Positions 20,850 through 30,151 of a DNA stretch of 34,180 bases are shown piece by piece. A program made the translations under genes and the position numbers. Where the stretch lies: contig WTHR01000160.1 in NCBI GenBank assembly GCA_011523045.1, positions 1-34,180 of the forward strand, written 5' to 3'. Position 1 is the first letter of the stretch, and every line of letters starts with the position of its first letter. This stretch comes from Gammaproteobacteria bacterium. GTDB lineage: Bacteria; Pseudomonadota; Gammaproteobacteria; Arenicellales; UBA868. Under the pieces are notes generated by a model that saw only the letters and a program-made list of their open reading frames with translations, searched no databases and had not been told where the DNA came from.

Positions 20850-21575
20850 ATGAATGATCAGTTCACGCTGGTGACAGGAGCCAGTAAGGGTATCGGGCGG
20901 GCCTGCGCTGAGCGATTAGCTGGCGCCGGATTCAACGTTATCGGTCTTGCCAGAAAACAGCCTAGTGAGGAGTTTCCGGGGGAGTTTTATGAAGTAGATG
21001 TTGCTGACAGGGAAGCTTTGACAGCCTTTCTTAAGTGGCTCACTAAAGAAAAGCCGGTGGTGAATCTGATCAACAACGTTGGTCTAGCGGGTCCAGAATT
21101 GCTCCAAGATGTTACTTCCGAGACTTTGGATCGAGTGATAGAAACTAATCTGGTCTCCGCGATTCTCTGCGCAAAATATTGCAGTGGGGCAATGAAAAAA
21201 TCTAGGCAAGGCAGAATTATCAACATCTCAACTGAACTTATTCTTGGGGCTCCGACCCGAACCGCTTATGGCGGTGCAAAAGCAGCTTTGGCAAGTGTTT
21301 CGAGAACTTGGGCGCTGGAACTTGCGCAATTTGGCATTACCGTCAATACGATCGCGCCTGGCCCAGTGGATACAGAGTTTTTTCTTCAGAATAATCCTGT
21401 GGGTAGTGATATTCGACAGCAGAAGTTGGATCGGATTCCACTTGGTCGATTTGCAACCCCCGCAGACATCGCCAATCTCGCTAATTTTTTAATGTCGCCC
21501 GAGGCGGCCTACATCACGGGCCAGATCTTCCATATTGATGGCGGCTCAAGTATTGCGAGTGCACCCCTGTTTTAG
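20850..21575 (+). CDS. SDR family NAD(P)-dependent oxidoreductase
   Basis: TGASKGIGRA, NNVG, YGGAKAAL (YxxxK), PGPVDTEF, ITGQIFHIDGG. Confidence 0.93.
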   Translation: MNDQFTLVTGASKGIGRACAERLAGAGFNVIGLARKQPSEEFPGEFYEVDVADREALTAFLKWLTKEKPVVNLINNVGLAGPELLQDVTSETLDRVIETNLVSAILCAKYCSGAMKKSRQGRIINISTELILGAPTRTAYGGAKAALASVSRTWALELAQFGITVNTIAPGPVDTEFFLQNNPVGSDIRQQKLDRIPLGRFATPADIANLANFLMSPEAAYITGQIFHIDGGSSIASAPLF

Positions 21576-22480
21576 TCATTAGCGCTTTCTACGGATTGAT
21601 GTCTCGTATTTACGAGGTAGAGACCCGAGAAGATCGCCAGTGTCGCGACAATGAATGCCAGCGTCAGCTGTTCGCTAAAAAGCAGCATTCCCCAGATTAC
21701 GCCAGTAATCGCGATGATGTAACTACTGAAGCTGTAAAAAACAGGCCCTGCGAGATCAATTATCTTAAAAAGCAAAGCGTAAGCAGTTGCGCCGATGATT
21801 CCATGGAGAATGATGAGACCATCGGTAAGGTCTGGGGTAACCCAGAGAAGATGAACCTGCTGCGTGGCAAGGCTTATGGGCAAGAGGACGGCAAAGGATA
21901 CCAGTTGCGTCGCGCCTGCCATCAACAATGGATGCTCTGGTGAAGATATGCGACAACTTACATAAACGCTCATACTGGCATAAAGAACTGGACAAAGTAG
22001 AGCAACCAAGTAAAAACTGTTAATTGAAGTAATGGACTCTTGACCGCTAAGGGCGATCAGGATTCCTCCGAAAAAACCAAAAGCAAGTCCAATAAGGCGC
22101 CGCGGCTCAATTGTGTCTCTGCTGAGGCCGAGGAGCAAAGCGTACGTGAAGATCGGACCCAGAGTTAAGATCACCGCCATTGCGCCTGCGTTAATGTTTT
22201 CTATGGCAATAAAAAAAAGTACGTTTGGCACGGATGCGCCGACCGTGCCACAAAACAAATAATGAATGCCAGCTTGTCTGAATGATGGGAAACGTCGGGT
22301 TTTCAAGAAGCCAGCAGCAAGTAAGATAAGTGCAGCGATTAATGCCTGCCACATCGCATAGCTGATTGCTGGAACATCGTTGATCGCTACAAATTTAGCG
22401 AGGCTGGTGGCGCCGCCTCGAATTGTTCCCAGTAATAAGAGAAGGTAAAGCGCTAGCGAAAAGATGGAGGCAACTTTCAC
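21572..22480 (-). CDS. EamA/DMT-family transporter
   Basis: About 10 hydrophobic segments; GGATSLAKFVAINDVPAISYAMWQALIAALILL; convergent 4-nt overlap with the SDR gene. Confidence 0.87.
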   Translation of the reverse strand: MKVASIFSLALYLLLLLGTIRGGATSLAKFVAINDVPAISYAMWQALIAALILLAAGFLKTRRFPSFRQAGIHYLFCGTVGASVPNVLFFIAIENINAGAMAVILTLGPIFTYALLLGLSRDTIEPRRLIGLAFGFFGGILIALSGQESITSINSFYLVALLCPVLYASMSVYVSCRISSPEHPLLMAGATQLVSFAVLLPISLATQQVHLLWVTPDLTDGLIILHGIIGATAYALLFKIIDLAGPVFYSFSSYIIAITGVIWGMLLFSEQLTLAFIVATLAIFSGLYLVNTRHQSVESAND

Positions 22481-22521
22481 TCGGAATTATCAGTCGAGAA
22501 CACTAAAAGCAGCACTAGCGT

Positions 22522-23133
22522 CTACTCGACTTTCAACGCAGCTATTCGAACAAGCTGTGCGAAAGAGGAGGCATCGAGTTTGCGCATAATGCTAGATCTG
22601 TGACGTTCGATAGTTTTGGAGGAGAGCGAAAAATGCTCCGCCACCTGCTTGTTGGATTTGCCGGAGACTAAAAGATTAAGCACTTCTTCTTCACGAGGAG
22701 TCAGCAGCTCCAGGGCGGTATGAATGGATTGGCGTTTTTCTCTCTCCTTTCGTTCCGATAGGTCGAAACTAATAGCTTGATTAATTGCTTCAATTAAGAT
22801 GTTGTCGTTACAGGGTTTTTCCAAAAAATCAAAAACCCCTTGTTTAAGCGCTCGAACCGCAACAGGCACATCTCCATGCCCAGTGATAATGATGATTGGC
22901 TCCAGGATAGACCGCTGCCTCATTACATCGAGAGCCTCTAGTCCACTTAGTCCGGGCATTCGCAGGTCTAGAATTATGCAGCCAGGACCTCTGTCGGAGT
23001 AGGCCTGTAAAAAAGCATCAGCAGATGCATACTCGATACCGACAAGGTCGACCGATTCGACTAAAAACCTCGTTGATGCCCGAACCGAGTCATCGTCATC
23101 AATGATGTGAACACAGAACGGTGAGTCAGTCAT
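22522..23133 (-). CDS. Two-component response regulator, FixJ/StyR-like (receiver + LuxR HTH)
   Basis: HIIDDDDSVR...ILDLRMPGLSGLEAL...KPC receiver; LTPREEEVLNLLVSGKSNKQVAEHFSLSSKTIERHRSSIMRKL HTH. ATG at 23133 overlaps the kinase 3' end. Confidence 0.93.
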   Translation of the reverse strand: MTDSPFCVHIIDDDDSVRASTRFLVESVDLVGIEYASADAFLQAYSDRGPGCIILDLRMPGLSGLEALDVMRQRSILEPIIIITGHGDVPVAVRALKQGVFDFLEKPCNDNILIEAINQAISFDLSERKEREKRQSIHTALELLTPREEEVLNLLVSGKSNKQVAEHFSLSSKTIERHRSSIMRKLDASSFAQLVRIAALKVE

Positions 23134-25111
23134 GCTGGTAGCGTAACAAGGTGAATCGAAAGCAGCACCCCGGCTCATCGGTGTCCACCAGGTGCAGGCG
23201 ACCCCCGTGACCCTCAATGATTGTTTGGCTGATAGACAAACCCATACCGAGGCCAGTCAGCTTGTTAGTGACGTACGGTTTGAATATATCATCGGCTATG
23301 GAGTCATCTATACCGGGTCCATTGTCTTTTACTAACACCTCGTAGAAACGGTCGTTGACTGGTTTGACAAGAACTTCAATCAGAGGTGGTTTAGTACCCG
23401 ACAGAGCAAAAGAATCGATTGAATTTTTCAATAGATTGAACATGACTTGTTCAATTTCGATTCGGCTTACGAGAACGTCCGCGCCTCCATCAGGAAACCG
23501 CATTTCTGCTCGAACGTTATGCTGCTTAATGAGGCTATGGAGGAGTTGAAATACGTCTTGAACAATATCTTGAAATGATTCCTTCTGGGAGGGAGGTTGC
23601 CTACGAGAAACGAAATCACGCACGTGACTGATTATGTCCTTGGATCTTGTACCCGCATCTCGAATTTGAGCAAGAGCAGTACCGAGGTCTGCAGGAAGGT
23701 GCTGTTCTGTATCGAGGCGTCTAAGAAGTCCATTTGCGTAGTTAACGATTACAGCCAACGGCTGGCTCAGTTCATGAGCAAGCGCTGATGCCATTTCGCC
23801 CATCGAAGCGCGACGCAAAACGTGTGCGAGTTCCGCTTCATTTTTCTGACGTTGTGCTTCCGACTGCTTGCTATCAGTGATGTCAGTTCGAATGCTTACC
23901 ACACCACCATCCGCTGTCTCGCGATCCGTAGATCGTATCCATCGACCTCCAGATAGTTCTATATCGTGAACCTCGTCGACGTTAGGAAATGAGCTTAGCC
24001 TCTCTTCGATCCATCGTTCGGGACCGCTCTCATCAGAGATAACTTCACCCGCATTGACGCTCGTGGCGATAATTTCCTTAAACGTTTTCCCTTGCTCAAT
24101 CACTTGACCGGACTGAGGGAACATCTCTACCACCTGCTGATTGAATTCCACCAAGCGATGTTCGGCGTCAAACAGCATGAACCCGTCTGACATCGAATCA
24201 AGAGCATGATGTAGACGTTTTCGTTGTTGATCAAGCGCATTTTGAGCCTCGCGTGCCTCAGTAATGTCCTGAGCAGCAACAATAATTCGAGTCACTCGTT
24301 CGAGAGCGCGATCAAATTGGGGCCGACCATAGATCCGTAGCCACCGAACCTTTCCCTTTGCATCAATAACGCGAAACTCGTCTATCGAACTCTTGTTCGA
24401 CATGAGAGTCTCGATTCGGCTGTCTAGAATGTGCAGATCATCTTCGTGTGTGATTGGTCGCCAGAACCGAAAATCAGAGGCGTCAATACCGGGACCAAAT
24501 TCCTGACTAAGACGGCCTGTATGCCAAACAAGCCGCATCGCACCGTTTCCATCAACGTCATAAACGTAGATGAGATCGGACATCAATTCGGAAACAATAC
24601 GGTAGCGCTCTTCGCTTTCTTCTCGTGCCCGATTTTCTTTTGACAGTTCTTGGTTACGATGCCCTAACTCGGCAGTCGCATCTAAGATGCGTCTATCGAG
24701 TTCCGCGTTGATGGCACGTAACGCATCCTGCGCCCGATTTCGTTCAGAGACGTCTTGAACCAGAAAAAAGTAACCCAGAACCTGCCCGTTAGAACTGTCC
24801 GGAATGTAATTTAGATTTACTTGGCGAGTCTCACCATCAGGGTACTGGATCTCTCGCTCTTCGTTTACTTCTTTCCCGGCGAGCACCTGCCCAAGCAACC
24901 CTTCGACCGTTTGGTAGTGTTCTGCCGAAAATAACGTCTTCAGCTGCATACCCACAAGCTCATCTAATGGGCGCTGATACCACGTCTCTATGAGCTTGTT
25001 CGCATACACGATTCTAAGATCTAGATCCACATAGCCCACTAACGCAGGAAGAGAGTCCAGGATCTGGACAACCCTTGGGTATCCAACATTTTCATTACCG
25101 ATTGGATGCAT
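23126..25111 (-). CDS. Soluble multi-PAS sensor histidine kinase (FixL/TodS-type)
   Basis: Three PAS-like segments, HisKA H-box ALAHELSQPLAVIVNYANGLLRRL, HATPase (NLLKNSIDSF, VKDNGPGID, GLGMGLSISQTIIEGHGG); no evident TM segment. Confidence 0.93.
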   Translation of the reverse strand: MHPIGNENVGYPRVVQILDSLPALVGYVDLDLRIVYANKLIETWYQRPLDELVGMQLKTLFSAEHYQTVEGLLGQVLAGKEVNEEREIQYPDGETRQVNLNYIPDSSNGQVLGYFFLVQDVSERNRAQDALRAINAELDRRILDATAELGHRNQELSKENRAREESEERYRIVSELMSDLIYVYDVDGNGAMRLVWHTGRLSQEFGPGIDASDFRFWRPITHEDDLHILDSRIETLMSNKSSIDEFRVIDAKGKVRWLRIYGRPQFDRALERVTRIIVAAQDITEAREAQNALDQQRKRLHHALDSMSDGFMLFDAEHRLVEFNQQVVEMFPQSGQVIEQGKTFKEIIATSVNAGEVISDESGPERWIEERLSSFPNVDEVHDIELSGGRWIRSTDRETADGGVVSIRTDITDSKQSEAQRQKNEAELAHVLRRASMGEMASALAHELSQPLAVIVNYANGLLRRLDTEQHLPADLGTALAQIRDAGTRSKDIISHVRDFVSRRQPPSQKESFQDIVQDVFQLLHSLIKQHNVRAEMRFPDGGADVLVSRIEIEQVMFNLLKNSIDSFALSGTKPPLIEVLVKPVNDRFYEVLVKDNGPGIDDSIADDIFKPYVTNKLTGLGMGLSISQTIIEGHGGRLHLVDTDEPGCCFRFTLLRYQHD

Positions 25112-25248
25112 AGTTCAGCTGCTGTGGTCTATGTTAAAAACATTAAATCGCATTTGATCCACTGGAAAGCTTGTAGTATAGAGTTGGATGGAAACTCAAA
25201 CCCTCCCCACAGCACCAAGGCTCCACTATCGCTGATAACGACCCGACG

Positions 25249-26307
25249 ATGAATAAATTTTCGCTTTATTGTTGGGAGGGGTATGAGGTGAGGGAGATAC
25301 TTGGGAAGTTTGCTGAGTCCCGTGGATTACATGTCGAATCCGAGAACTTGACCTCGGACTCAGAGGCGTCATCAAGGGTGATTTTGGGGAAAGCCAAAAA
25401 CCCGTCGATACTGAATATCAACAACCCATTTCCGCGCAAAAGACTCTTCCCGGCAAAACGAATTCACGCCCTTGATCGCGGCCATCTGCCTGAGTGGACT
25501 GCGACGATACTTCCATGGACAAAATCGCTCTGTGAGTGGGGCTACAGTGACACGGGTGAACTGATTGGTATTCCTCAGCGCTTTGGCCCGTTTAACTTCG
25601 TTATTAATACCACGCTGATCTCCCAGACCGTTGCGGAGAATGAGGGATTTTGCCTTTTAGCGACTCCCAAGTCGGCACCCAAATACGGTCTTTTGGTATT
25701 TCCGGAATTTAACGTATTCCATATTGCGCTATCGCTGGGATTAAACCCATTTTCTCCTCTTTCCAAGCAGGATAAACAGCGTTTCGAGTTCCAAGCGCAA
25801 CAGTGGTTTGATCATGCAGCATATATTTCTGACGACTGCAGAAAACTCAATACACGACTGACTGAGAGATCAATAAGCATGATTATGTCAGCGGGCATGT
25901 TTTCTTCCGGATATCTACGCCGCGAGGGTTTCCACGAGATTTATTGCATAACTCCAAAAAAAGGACCGATGGGCGGAAACGGCGGTATCTGTTTTGTTGA
26001 GTTAAATACGATCCCGGTGGATACCCCATCTTATGCCGATAGCATTGAATTTCTTGAAATGATCCTCAGTCCTACGATCACCAAGAGTGTGATCAGCAAT
26101 CAAGTTAACTGCAACCCTATTGTTCAGATGGGAGATCGTCGAATCTTTGATGAGCTAGATTCTGACTTACTCGAAGCGCTGCAGTGGGGCACACTCGAAG
26201 AGGATCTGGCGCGATGTGTGGAATACGACTTACCCCCTGACTTTGATGAATTGTTGGGCATAGTGAACACAACTATTGAACACTCAAAAGATGGACGTTG
26301 GCTTTAA
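25249..26307 (+). CDS. PotD-like solute-binding-fold protein lacking a signal peptide
   Basis: MNKFSLYCWEGYEVREILGKF resembles the mature N-terminus of PotD-type SBPs (xxWEGY); GIPQRFGPFNFVINTTLIS also typical. Upstream in-frame sequence reaches TAG at 25174-25176 with no ATG/GTG/TTG start, so no secretion signal is available. Confidence 0.68.
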   Translation: MNKFSLYCWEGYEVREILGKFAESRGLHVESENLTSDSEASSRVILGKAKNPSILNINNPFPRKRLFPAKRIHALDRGHLPEWTATILPWTKSLCEWGYSDTGELIGIPQRFGPFNFVINTTLISQTVAENEGFCLLATPKSAPKYGLLVFPEFNVFHIALSLGLNPFSPLSKQDKQRFEFQAQQWFDHAAYISDDCRKLNTRLTERSISMIMSAGMFSSGYLRREGFHEIYCITPKKGPMGGNGGICFVELNTIPVDTPSYADSIEFLEMILSPTITKSVISNQVNCNPIVQMGDRRIFDELDSDLLEALQWGTLEEDLARCVEYDLPPDFDELLGIVNTTIEHSKDGRWL

Positions 26308-26396
26308 GGCCTGGACGCGGCGTCACCAGTGCCGCCGCGAAATGGTAAACCTCGATTCCCAAGTAGAAGTTTGGGGAATAGAGCGACACCGGCCTT
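26306..26396 (+). ncRNA. Candidate structured RNA (three-way junction) in the 5' region of the second amidase
   Basis: Closing stem AAGGCC(t)GG (26306-26314)/CCGGCCTT (26389-26396); hairpin CGCGGCG/CGCCGCG-type arm 26316-26339; hairpin CTCgATTCCCAA/TTgGGGAATaGAG 26351-26383. Confidence 0.4.
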
Positions 26397-26432
26397 GGGT
26401 TCCCGAAGGTAACTGTCTGGGCTGACCAATAA

Positions 26433-27800
26433 ATGCTCCAAGACCCATCATCAATTCAACAATTTGGCACGCAGATTCGGGAGGGAAAGCTGCAGATTAC
26501 CGATGCCGTTGAACATTACCTAAACAAAGTAAATGAACGAAATACTGAGCTGAATATCGTAGTGAAGGGCTTTGATGATGAAGCTCGAAACAGAGCGGAA
26601 GCGCTTGATGAAGAGTTGCGTCAAGGAAAAGACCGGGGACCAATGCATGGCGTCCCAGTCGCCGTAAAAGATATTTTTGCCATGACCGGTTGTTTGCCAG
26701 CAGCAGGGAGTGGTGCCGAGATAAAGTGTGGCAACAAAGACGCTGCGGTTATCAGAAAATTAAAGGCATCTGGGGCAATTATCCTGGGAACGCTCAATCT
26801 GGATGAGTTTGCGGCGGGTGGCACAGGTGTAAATCTCTGGTTTGGACGGTGTAAAAATCCCTTGGATCCTCGGCGAATCACCGGAGGCTCTTCAAGCGGT
26901 AGCGCTGCAGCAGTCAGTGCAGGTTTCTGTCTGGCAAGTATCGGATCAGATGCGGGCGGATCAATCCGGATTCCTGCGGCATTTTGTGGTGTTTATGGAC
27001 TGAAGCCTACCTACGGCCGTGTTGGTCGCTCTGGTGCTGTGCCCCGTACGTGGAGCATGGACTGTATCGGACCTTTGGCGTCGAGTGTAGACGACTTGGG
27101 GATTGTGCTTGCTGCTATCTCTGGCTTTGATGATGATGATCCAACCTCTCGAAGAGATAGTGATTTCATCTGGACCCGGCAAAGCTTTGACAATCTGCCG
27201 CGGATAGGAGTTCTCTCTGATAAGAGTGGCGGTCATATGCCTCTTGCTAGCTACGAACGCGCTGTTCGCTCAATTGAGCAGTCCGGTTTTCCTCTGATAC
27301 CTAAGTCGCTTGACAAGCTTGATCTCTACACTGAATATCATCAGAGAGTGGTAAAAAGCGAGGCCGCAACGTATCACCGAGCGGTTCTGCGGGGCAAAGA
27401 TTCCACGGTGGCGCCAGAAACAGTAGCAGCCCTTCGAGCGGGTATGCAGATCTCGGCGATGGAATACCTAGAAGCGCAAACGCACCGTGAGTTGCTCCTG
27501 CAGGAGTTTTTAGACCTCGCGATGAATGATGTAGAGGTTCTCGTCCTTCCTGTCTCGTACGAAGAGGCTCCGATTTATCACGAAAAAACATCCAGGGATG
27601 CGGAAATGATCAATCAGGAATTCGCGAAGGCCTCTATCTTTACTCGATTCGTTAACTTCCTGGGTCTCCCGGCTGTCAGTTTGCCCACGGGTCTTGGTCC
27701 TTCGGGGTTACCAACGGCAGTTCAGTTGATAGCGAAACCGTTCGAGGAGGCAACGATGCTCAGCATTGCTTCAGAAATGGAATCCGTTTTTTCACGCTAA
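26433..27800 (+). CDS. Amidase-signature family hydrolase (GatA/AtzF-like)
   Basis: GVPVAVKDIFAMTG, RITGGSSSGSAAAVSAG, GSDAGGSIRIPAAFCGVYGLKPTYGRVGR. Confidence 0.94.
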   Translation: MLQDPSSIQQFGTQIREGKLQITDAVEHYLNKVNERNTELNIVVKGFDDEARNRAEALDEELRQGKDRGPMHGVPVAVKDIFAMTGCLPAAGSGAEIKCGNKDAAVIRKLKASGAIILGTLNLDEFAAGGTGVNLWFGRCKNPLDPRRITGGSSSGSAAAVSAGFCLASIGSDAGGSIRIPAAFCGVYGLKPTYGRVGRSGAVPRTWSMDCIGPLASSVDDLGIVLAAISGFDDDDPTSRRDSDFIWTRQSFDNLPRIGVLSDKSGGHMPLASYERAVRSIEQSGFPLIPKSLDKLDLYTEYHQRVVKSEAATYHRAVLRGKDSTVAPETVAALRAGMQISAMEYLEAQTHRELLLQEFLDLAMNDVEVLVLPVSYEEAPIYHEKTSRDAEMINQEFAKASIFTRFVNFLGLPAVSLPTGLGPSGLPTAVQLIAKPFEEATMLSIASEMESVFSR

Positions 27801-27926
27801 CCAGACGAAAGTTTCATCTCTTATATTTGGAAGAGAAAAGAACTAAGAGACTTTCTAAGAGAATACTTTGTGTCGGCGTATGCTTGCTGCGGGGTAAAAC
27901 TTTGTAACGATAGTAGGAGACCTTGG

Positions 27927-28835
27927 TTATACATCTTTTAGCCAAGCCCTCATCATATGATAGGCGATCGAAATCGATTGTGGAAATATCTTGTCACCGT
28001 CAGGATTACGAAATACCTCTTCCAACTGTTCTCGCGTAAACCAGTCAGCGAAAACAAGCTCATCTTTATTGACGGTGAGCTGGTCCTTCTCGGCAGTTGC
28101 AAAACAGCCCAGCATCAGACTTGATGGAAAAGGCCAAGGCTGGTTACCCCAAAATCGAATATCTGTGCAGACGAGTCCCACTTCTTCTCTGATCTCCCGG
28201 TTGATCGTATCCTCAATAGACTCGCCCGGCTCCATAAATCCTGCAAGAGGAGAGATGATTTTGTCGGGATAGTCATGACTGCGTCCGAGGAGACATTTCT
28301 GGTTGTTACGCGAAGTGACCATGATAATCACTACAGGATCGATACGTGGGAAGGTGAAAGCGCCGCATGCGGGGTTTGTGCAGTTCAGTCGGTAGCCGCC
28401 CAAACGAACCGCATTACTCGATCCACATCTTGAGCAGAATCGATGGTGAGCTATCCATTTCAAGATGGAGTGAGCCTGTGCAACGATTGCGGTTCGGTTA
28501 TCTGCAAGTTGAGCGGCAATTGACCTGATGTTCTGAAAACCGTTCGGTATGAAATTGTTCCATTCTTCCAGACTGTCTCCAATCTCGATGGCGAATCGAG
28601 GTGAGCCATCGGGAGCAAGCCCTAGAAAGATAGGTCTATCGGAATCAGCGGCGATTGAGTGAATGACGCTCCATGGGACCCAAAAGAGATCGCCAGATTC
28701 GGTCGTCGCAGGATTGAACTTGGAGCAGACGAGAAAAAGGGCGTCTTCACGAATCTTAAGTTTATGAAGCTTGATCTCATCCTCTCGGAGGCCAGTGGGA
28801 CAGGAGAGGGGAGTTCCGCTAAACGGAAGAGCCAT
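27927..28835 (-). CDS. nudC: NADH pyrophosphatase / NAD-capped RNA hydrolase (Nudix)
   Basis: Nudix box GFMEPGESIEDTINREIREEVGL, NudC-specific NQPWPFPSSLMLG, zinc ribbon CSRCG...CTNPACG. Confidence 0.95.
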   Translation of the reverse strand: MALPFSGTPLSCPTGLREDEIKLHKLKIREDALFLVCSKFNPATTESGDLFWVPWSVIHSIAADSDRPIFLGLAPDGSPRFAIEIGDSLEEWNNFIPNGFQNIRSIAAQLADNRTAIVAQAHSILKWIAHHRFCSRCGSSNAVRLGGYRLNCTNPACGAFTFPRIDPVVIIMVTSRNNQKCLLGRSHDYPDKIISPLAGFMEPGESIEDTINREIREEVGLVCTDIRFWGNQPWPFPSSLMLGCFATAEKDQLTVNKDELVFADWFTREQLEEVFRNPDGDKIFPQSISIAYHMMRAWLKDV

Positions 28836-28960
28836 AATGGGATCTGCCTTGGTGGTTTATAAGTCTATGATGGTGCGTGCGGGGTTTTCGCGACGGGTGG
28901 ACGATTCCTCAGTTTTTGCGTATAGCAGACGATGGGCAATACCTAAGATACCGGCGTGCG

Positions 28961-30151
28961 TCAGTCGAGCGCCTGATAGGCGGCGGCCATCAGGTCGGTG
29001 CGCATGGGCGATAGTGAGCCGAGGTTTTGTGTCATGACGACGCCGACAAAGTCTTCCTGCCGATCGGCCCAATAGTAGGTTGCTGCGGCGCCACCCCAGC
29101 CGCCCTCTGTTTCGCCGGTCAGAGAGATAGCCTGTCCCGGGTCCATCATCACTCTGCCCAGCAGGTTAAAGCCATAACCGGGACTTGGAAAAGGGCCGAG
29201 CCAATAAGGCAATTGCTCATCGCGCAAGCGGTTATGCCACATGAAGTCGACCATTTTTCGGGAAAGCAGCGACGCGCCCATGGGAGTTTTGCCGTCAACG
29301 GTAAACTGTGCGAATCGGATGTAATCCTCTGCGGTTGAGAAGAGTCCATGCCCTCCCCGGGCAAACACCTCAGGCTTGTCACAGGGGTAGGCATCTGCCA
29401 CATCGAAGGATTTGAGCGTGTCGTGTATATCAGGCGACTGCAGAATCTCATCGAGAGAGCGGCCGTACATGGGCATCAAACGGGAGCGTTCACTCTCGGG
29501 AACAAAAAACTGCGTATCCGTCATGCCCAGCGGATCAAAGACTTCGTGCTGCAGCAGCTTTCCCAGTGGTTGGCCAGAGACGACCTCAAGCACCCTGGCC
29601 AGGATGTCGTGACCAATGCTGTAGTGCCAGCGCTGACCTGGCTGGAAGGCAAGCGGGAACGCTGACGCACGATTGGCGAAAACTTCCAGCGAGCAACTGC
29701 CGTCATTGATCAGGCCGTCTGACTGATACAAGGCGCCCACAGGACAGTCCGGCATAAAGTTGTAACTGAAGCCGGCGCGATGGGTAAATAGGTGCTCGAT
29801 CAGGATGGGCGCCGCACTTTCGGAACTGCCATCGGCGTTAAGTACTTTCATATCCCGAAATTCGGGAAGGATGCTGCCAAGCGGCGTAAAGAGGTGCAGA
29901 CGAAACCGCTCCATCAGCAGTATCGCCGCCGCTGCGACGATGGGCTTGGTCATTGAGTAAATTCGGTAGATCGGCCGCTCAGGCAAAGGCGTAGGCGTGT
30001 CTTCAGATAGAGCAGAACCGGCATCCACAACTTCGCCCCGCTGCTTTATCAGCCATTCGATACTGGCGAAGTGTCCCGCCTCGATATACCCCTGCGCCAC
30101 GCGGGCAATGTCTTTTGTTCGCGACAAACTCGGTATGCTGTCGGATCTCAT
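28961..30151 (-). CDS. Serine hydrolase, beta-lactamase (class C)/EstB-like
   Basis: SMTK (SxxK) motif, YSIGHDILARVLEVVSGQPL, C-terminal GGWGGAAATYYWADR. ATG at 30151 overlaps (ATGA) the thioesterase stop. Confidence 0.92.
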   Translation of the reverse strand: MRSDSIPSLSRTKDIARVAQGYIEAGHFASIEWLIKQRGEVVDAGSALSEDTPTPLPERPIYRIYSMTKPIVAAAAILLMERFRLHLFTPLGSILPEFRDMKVLNADGSSESAAPILIEHLFTHRAGFSYNFMPDCPVGALYQSDGLINDGSCSLEVFANRASAFPLAFQPGQRWHYSIGHDILARVLEVVSGQPLGKLLQHEVFDPLGMTDTQFFVPESERSRLMPMYGRSLDEILQSPDIHDTLKSFDVADAYPCDKPEVFARGGHGLFSTAEDYIRFAQFTVDGKTPMGASLLSRKMVDFMWHNRLRDEQLPYWLGPFPSPGYGFNLLGRVMMDPGQAISLTGETEGGWGGAAATYYWADRQEDFVGVVMTQNLGSLSPMRTDLMAAAYQALD

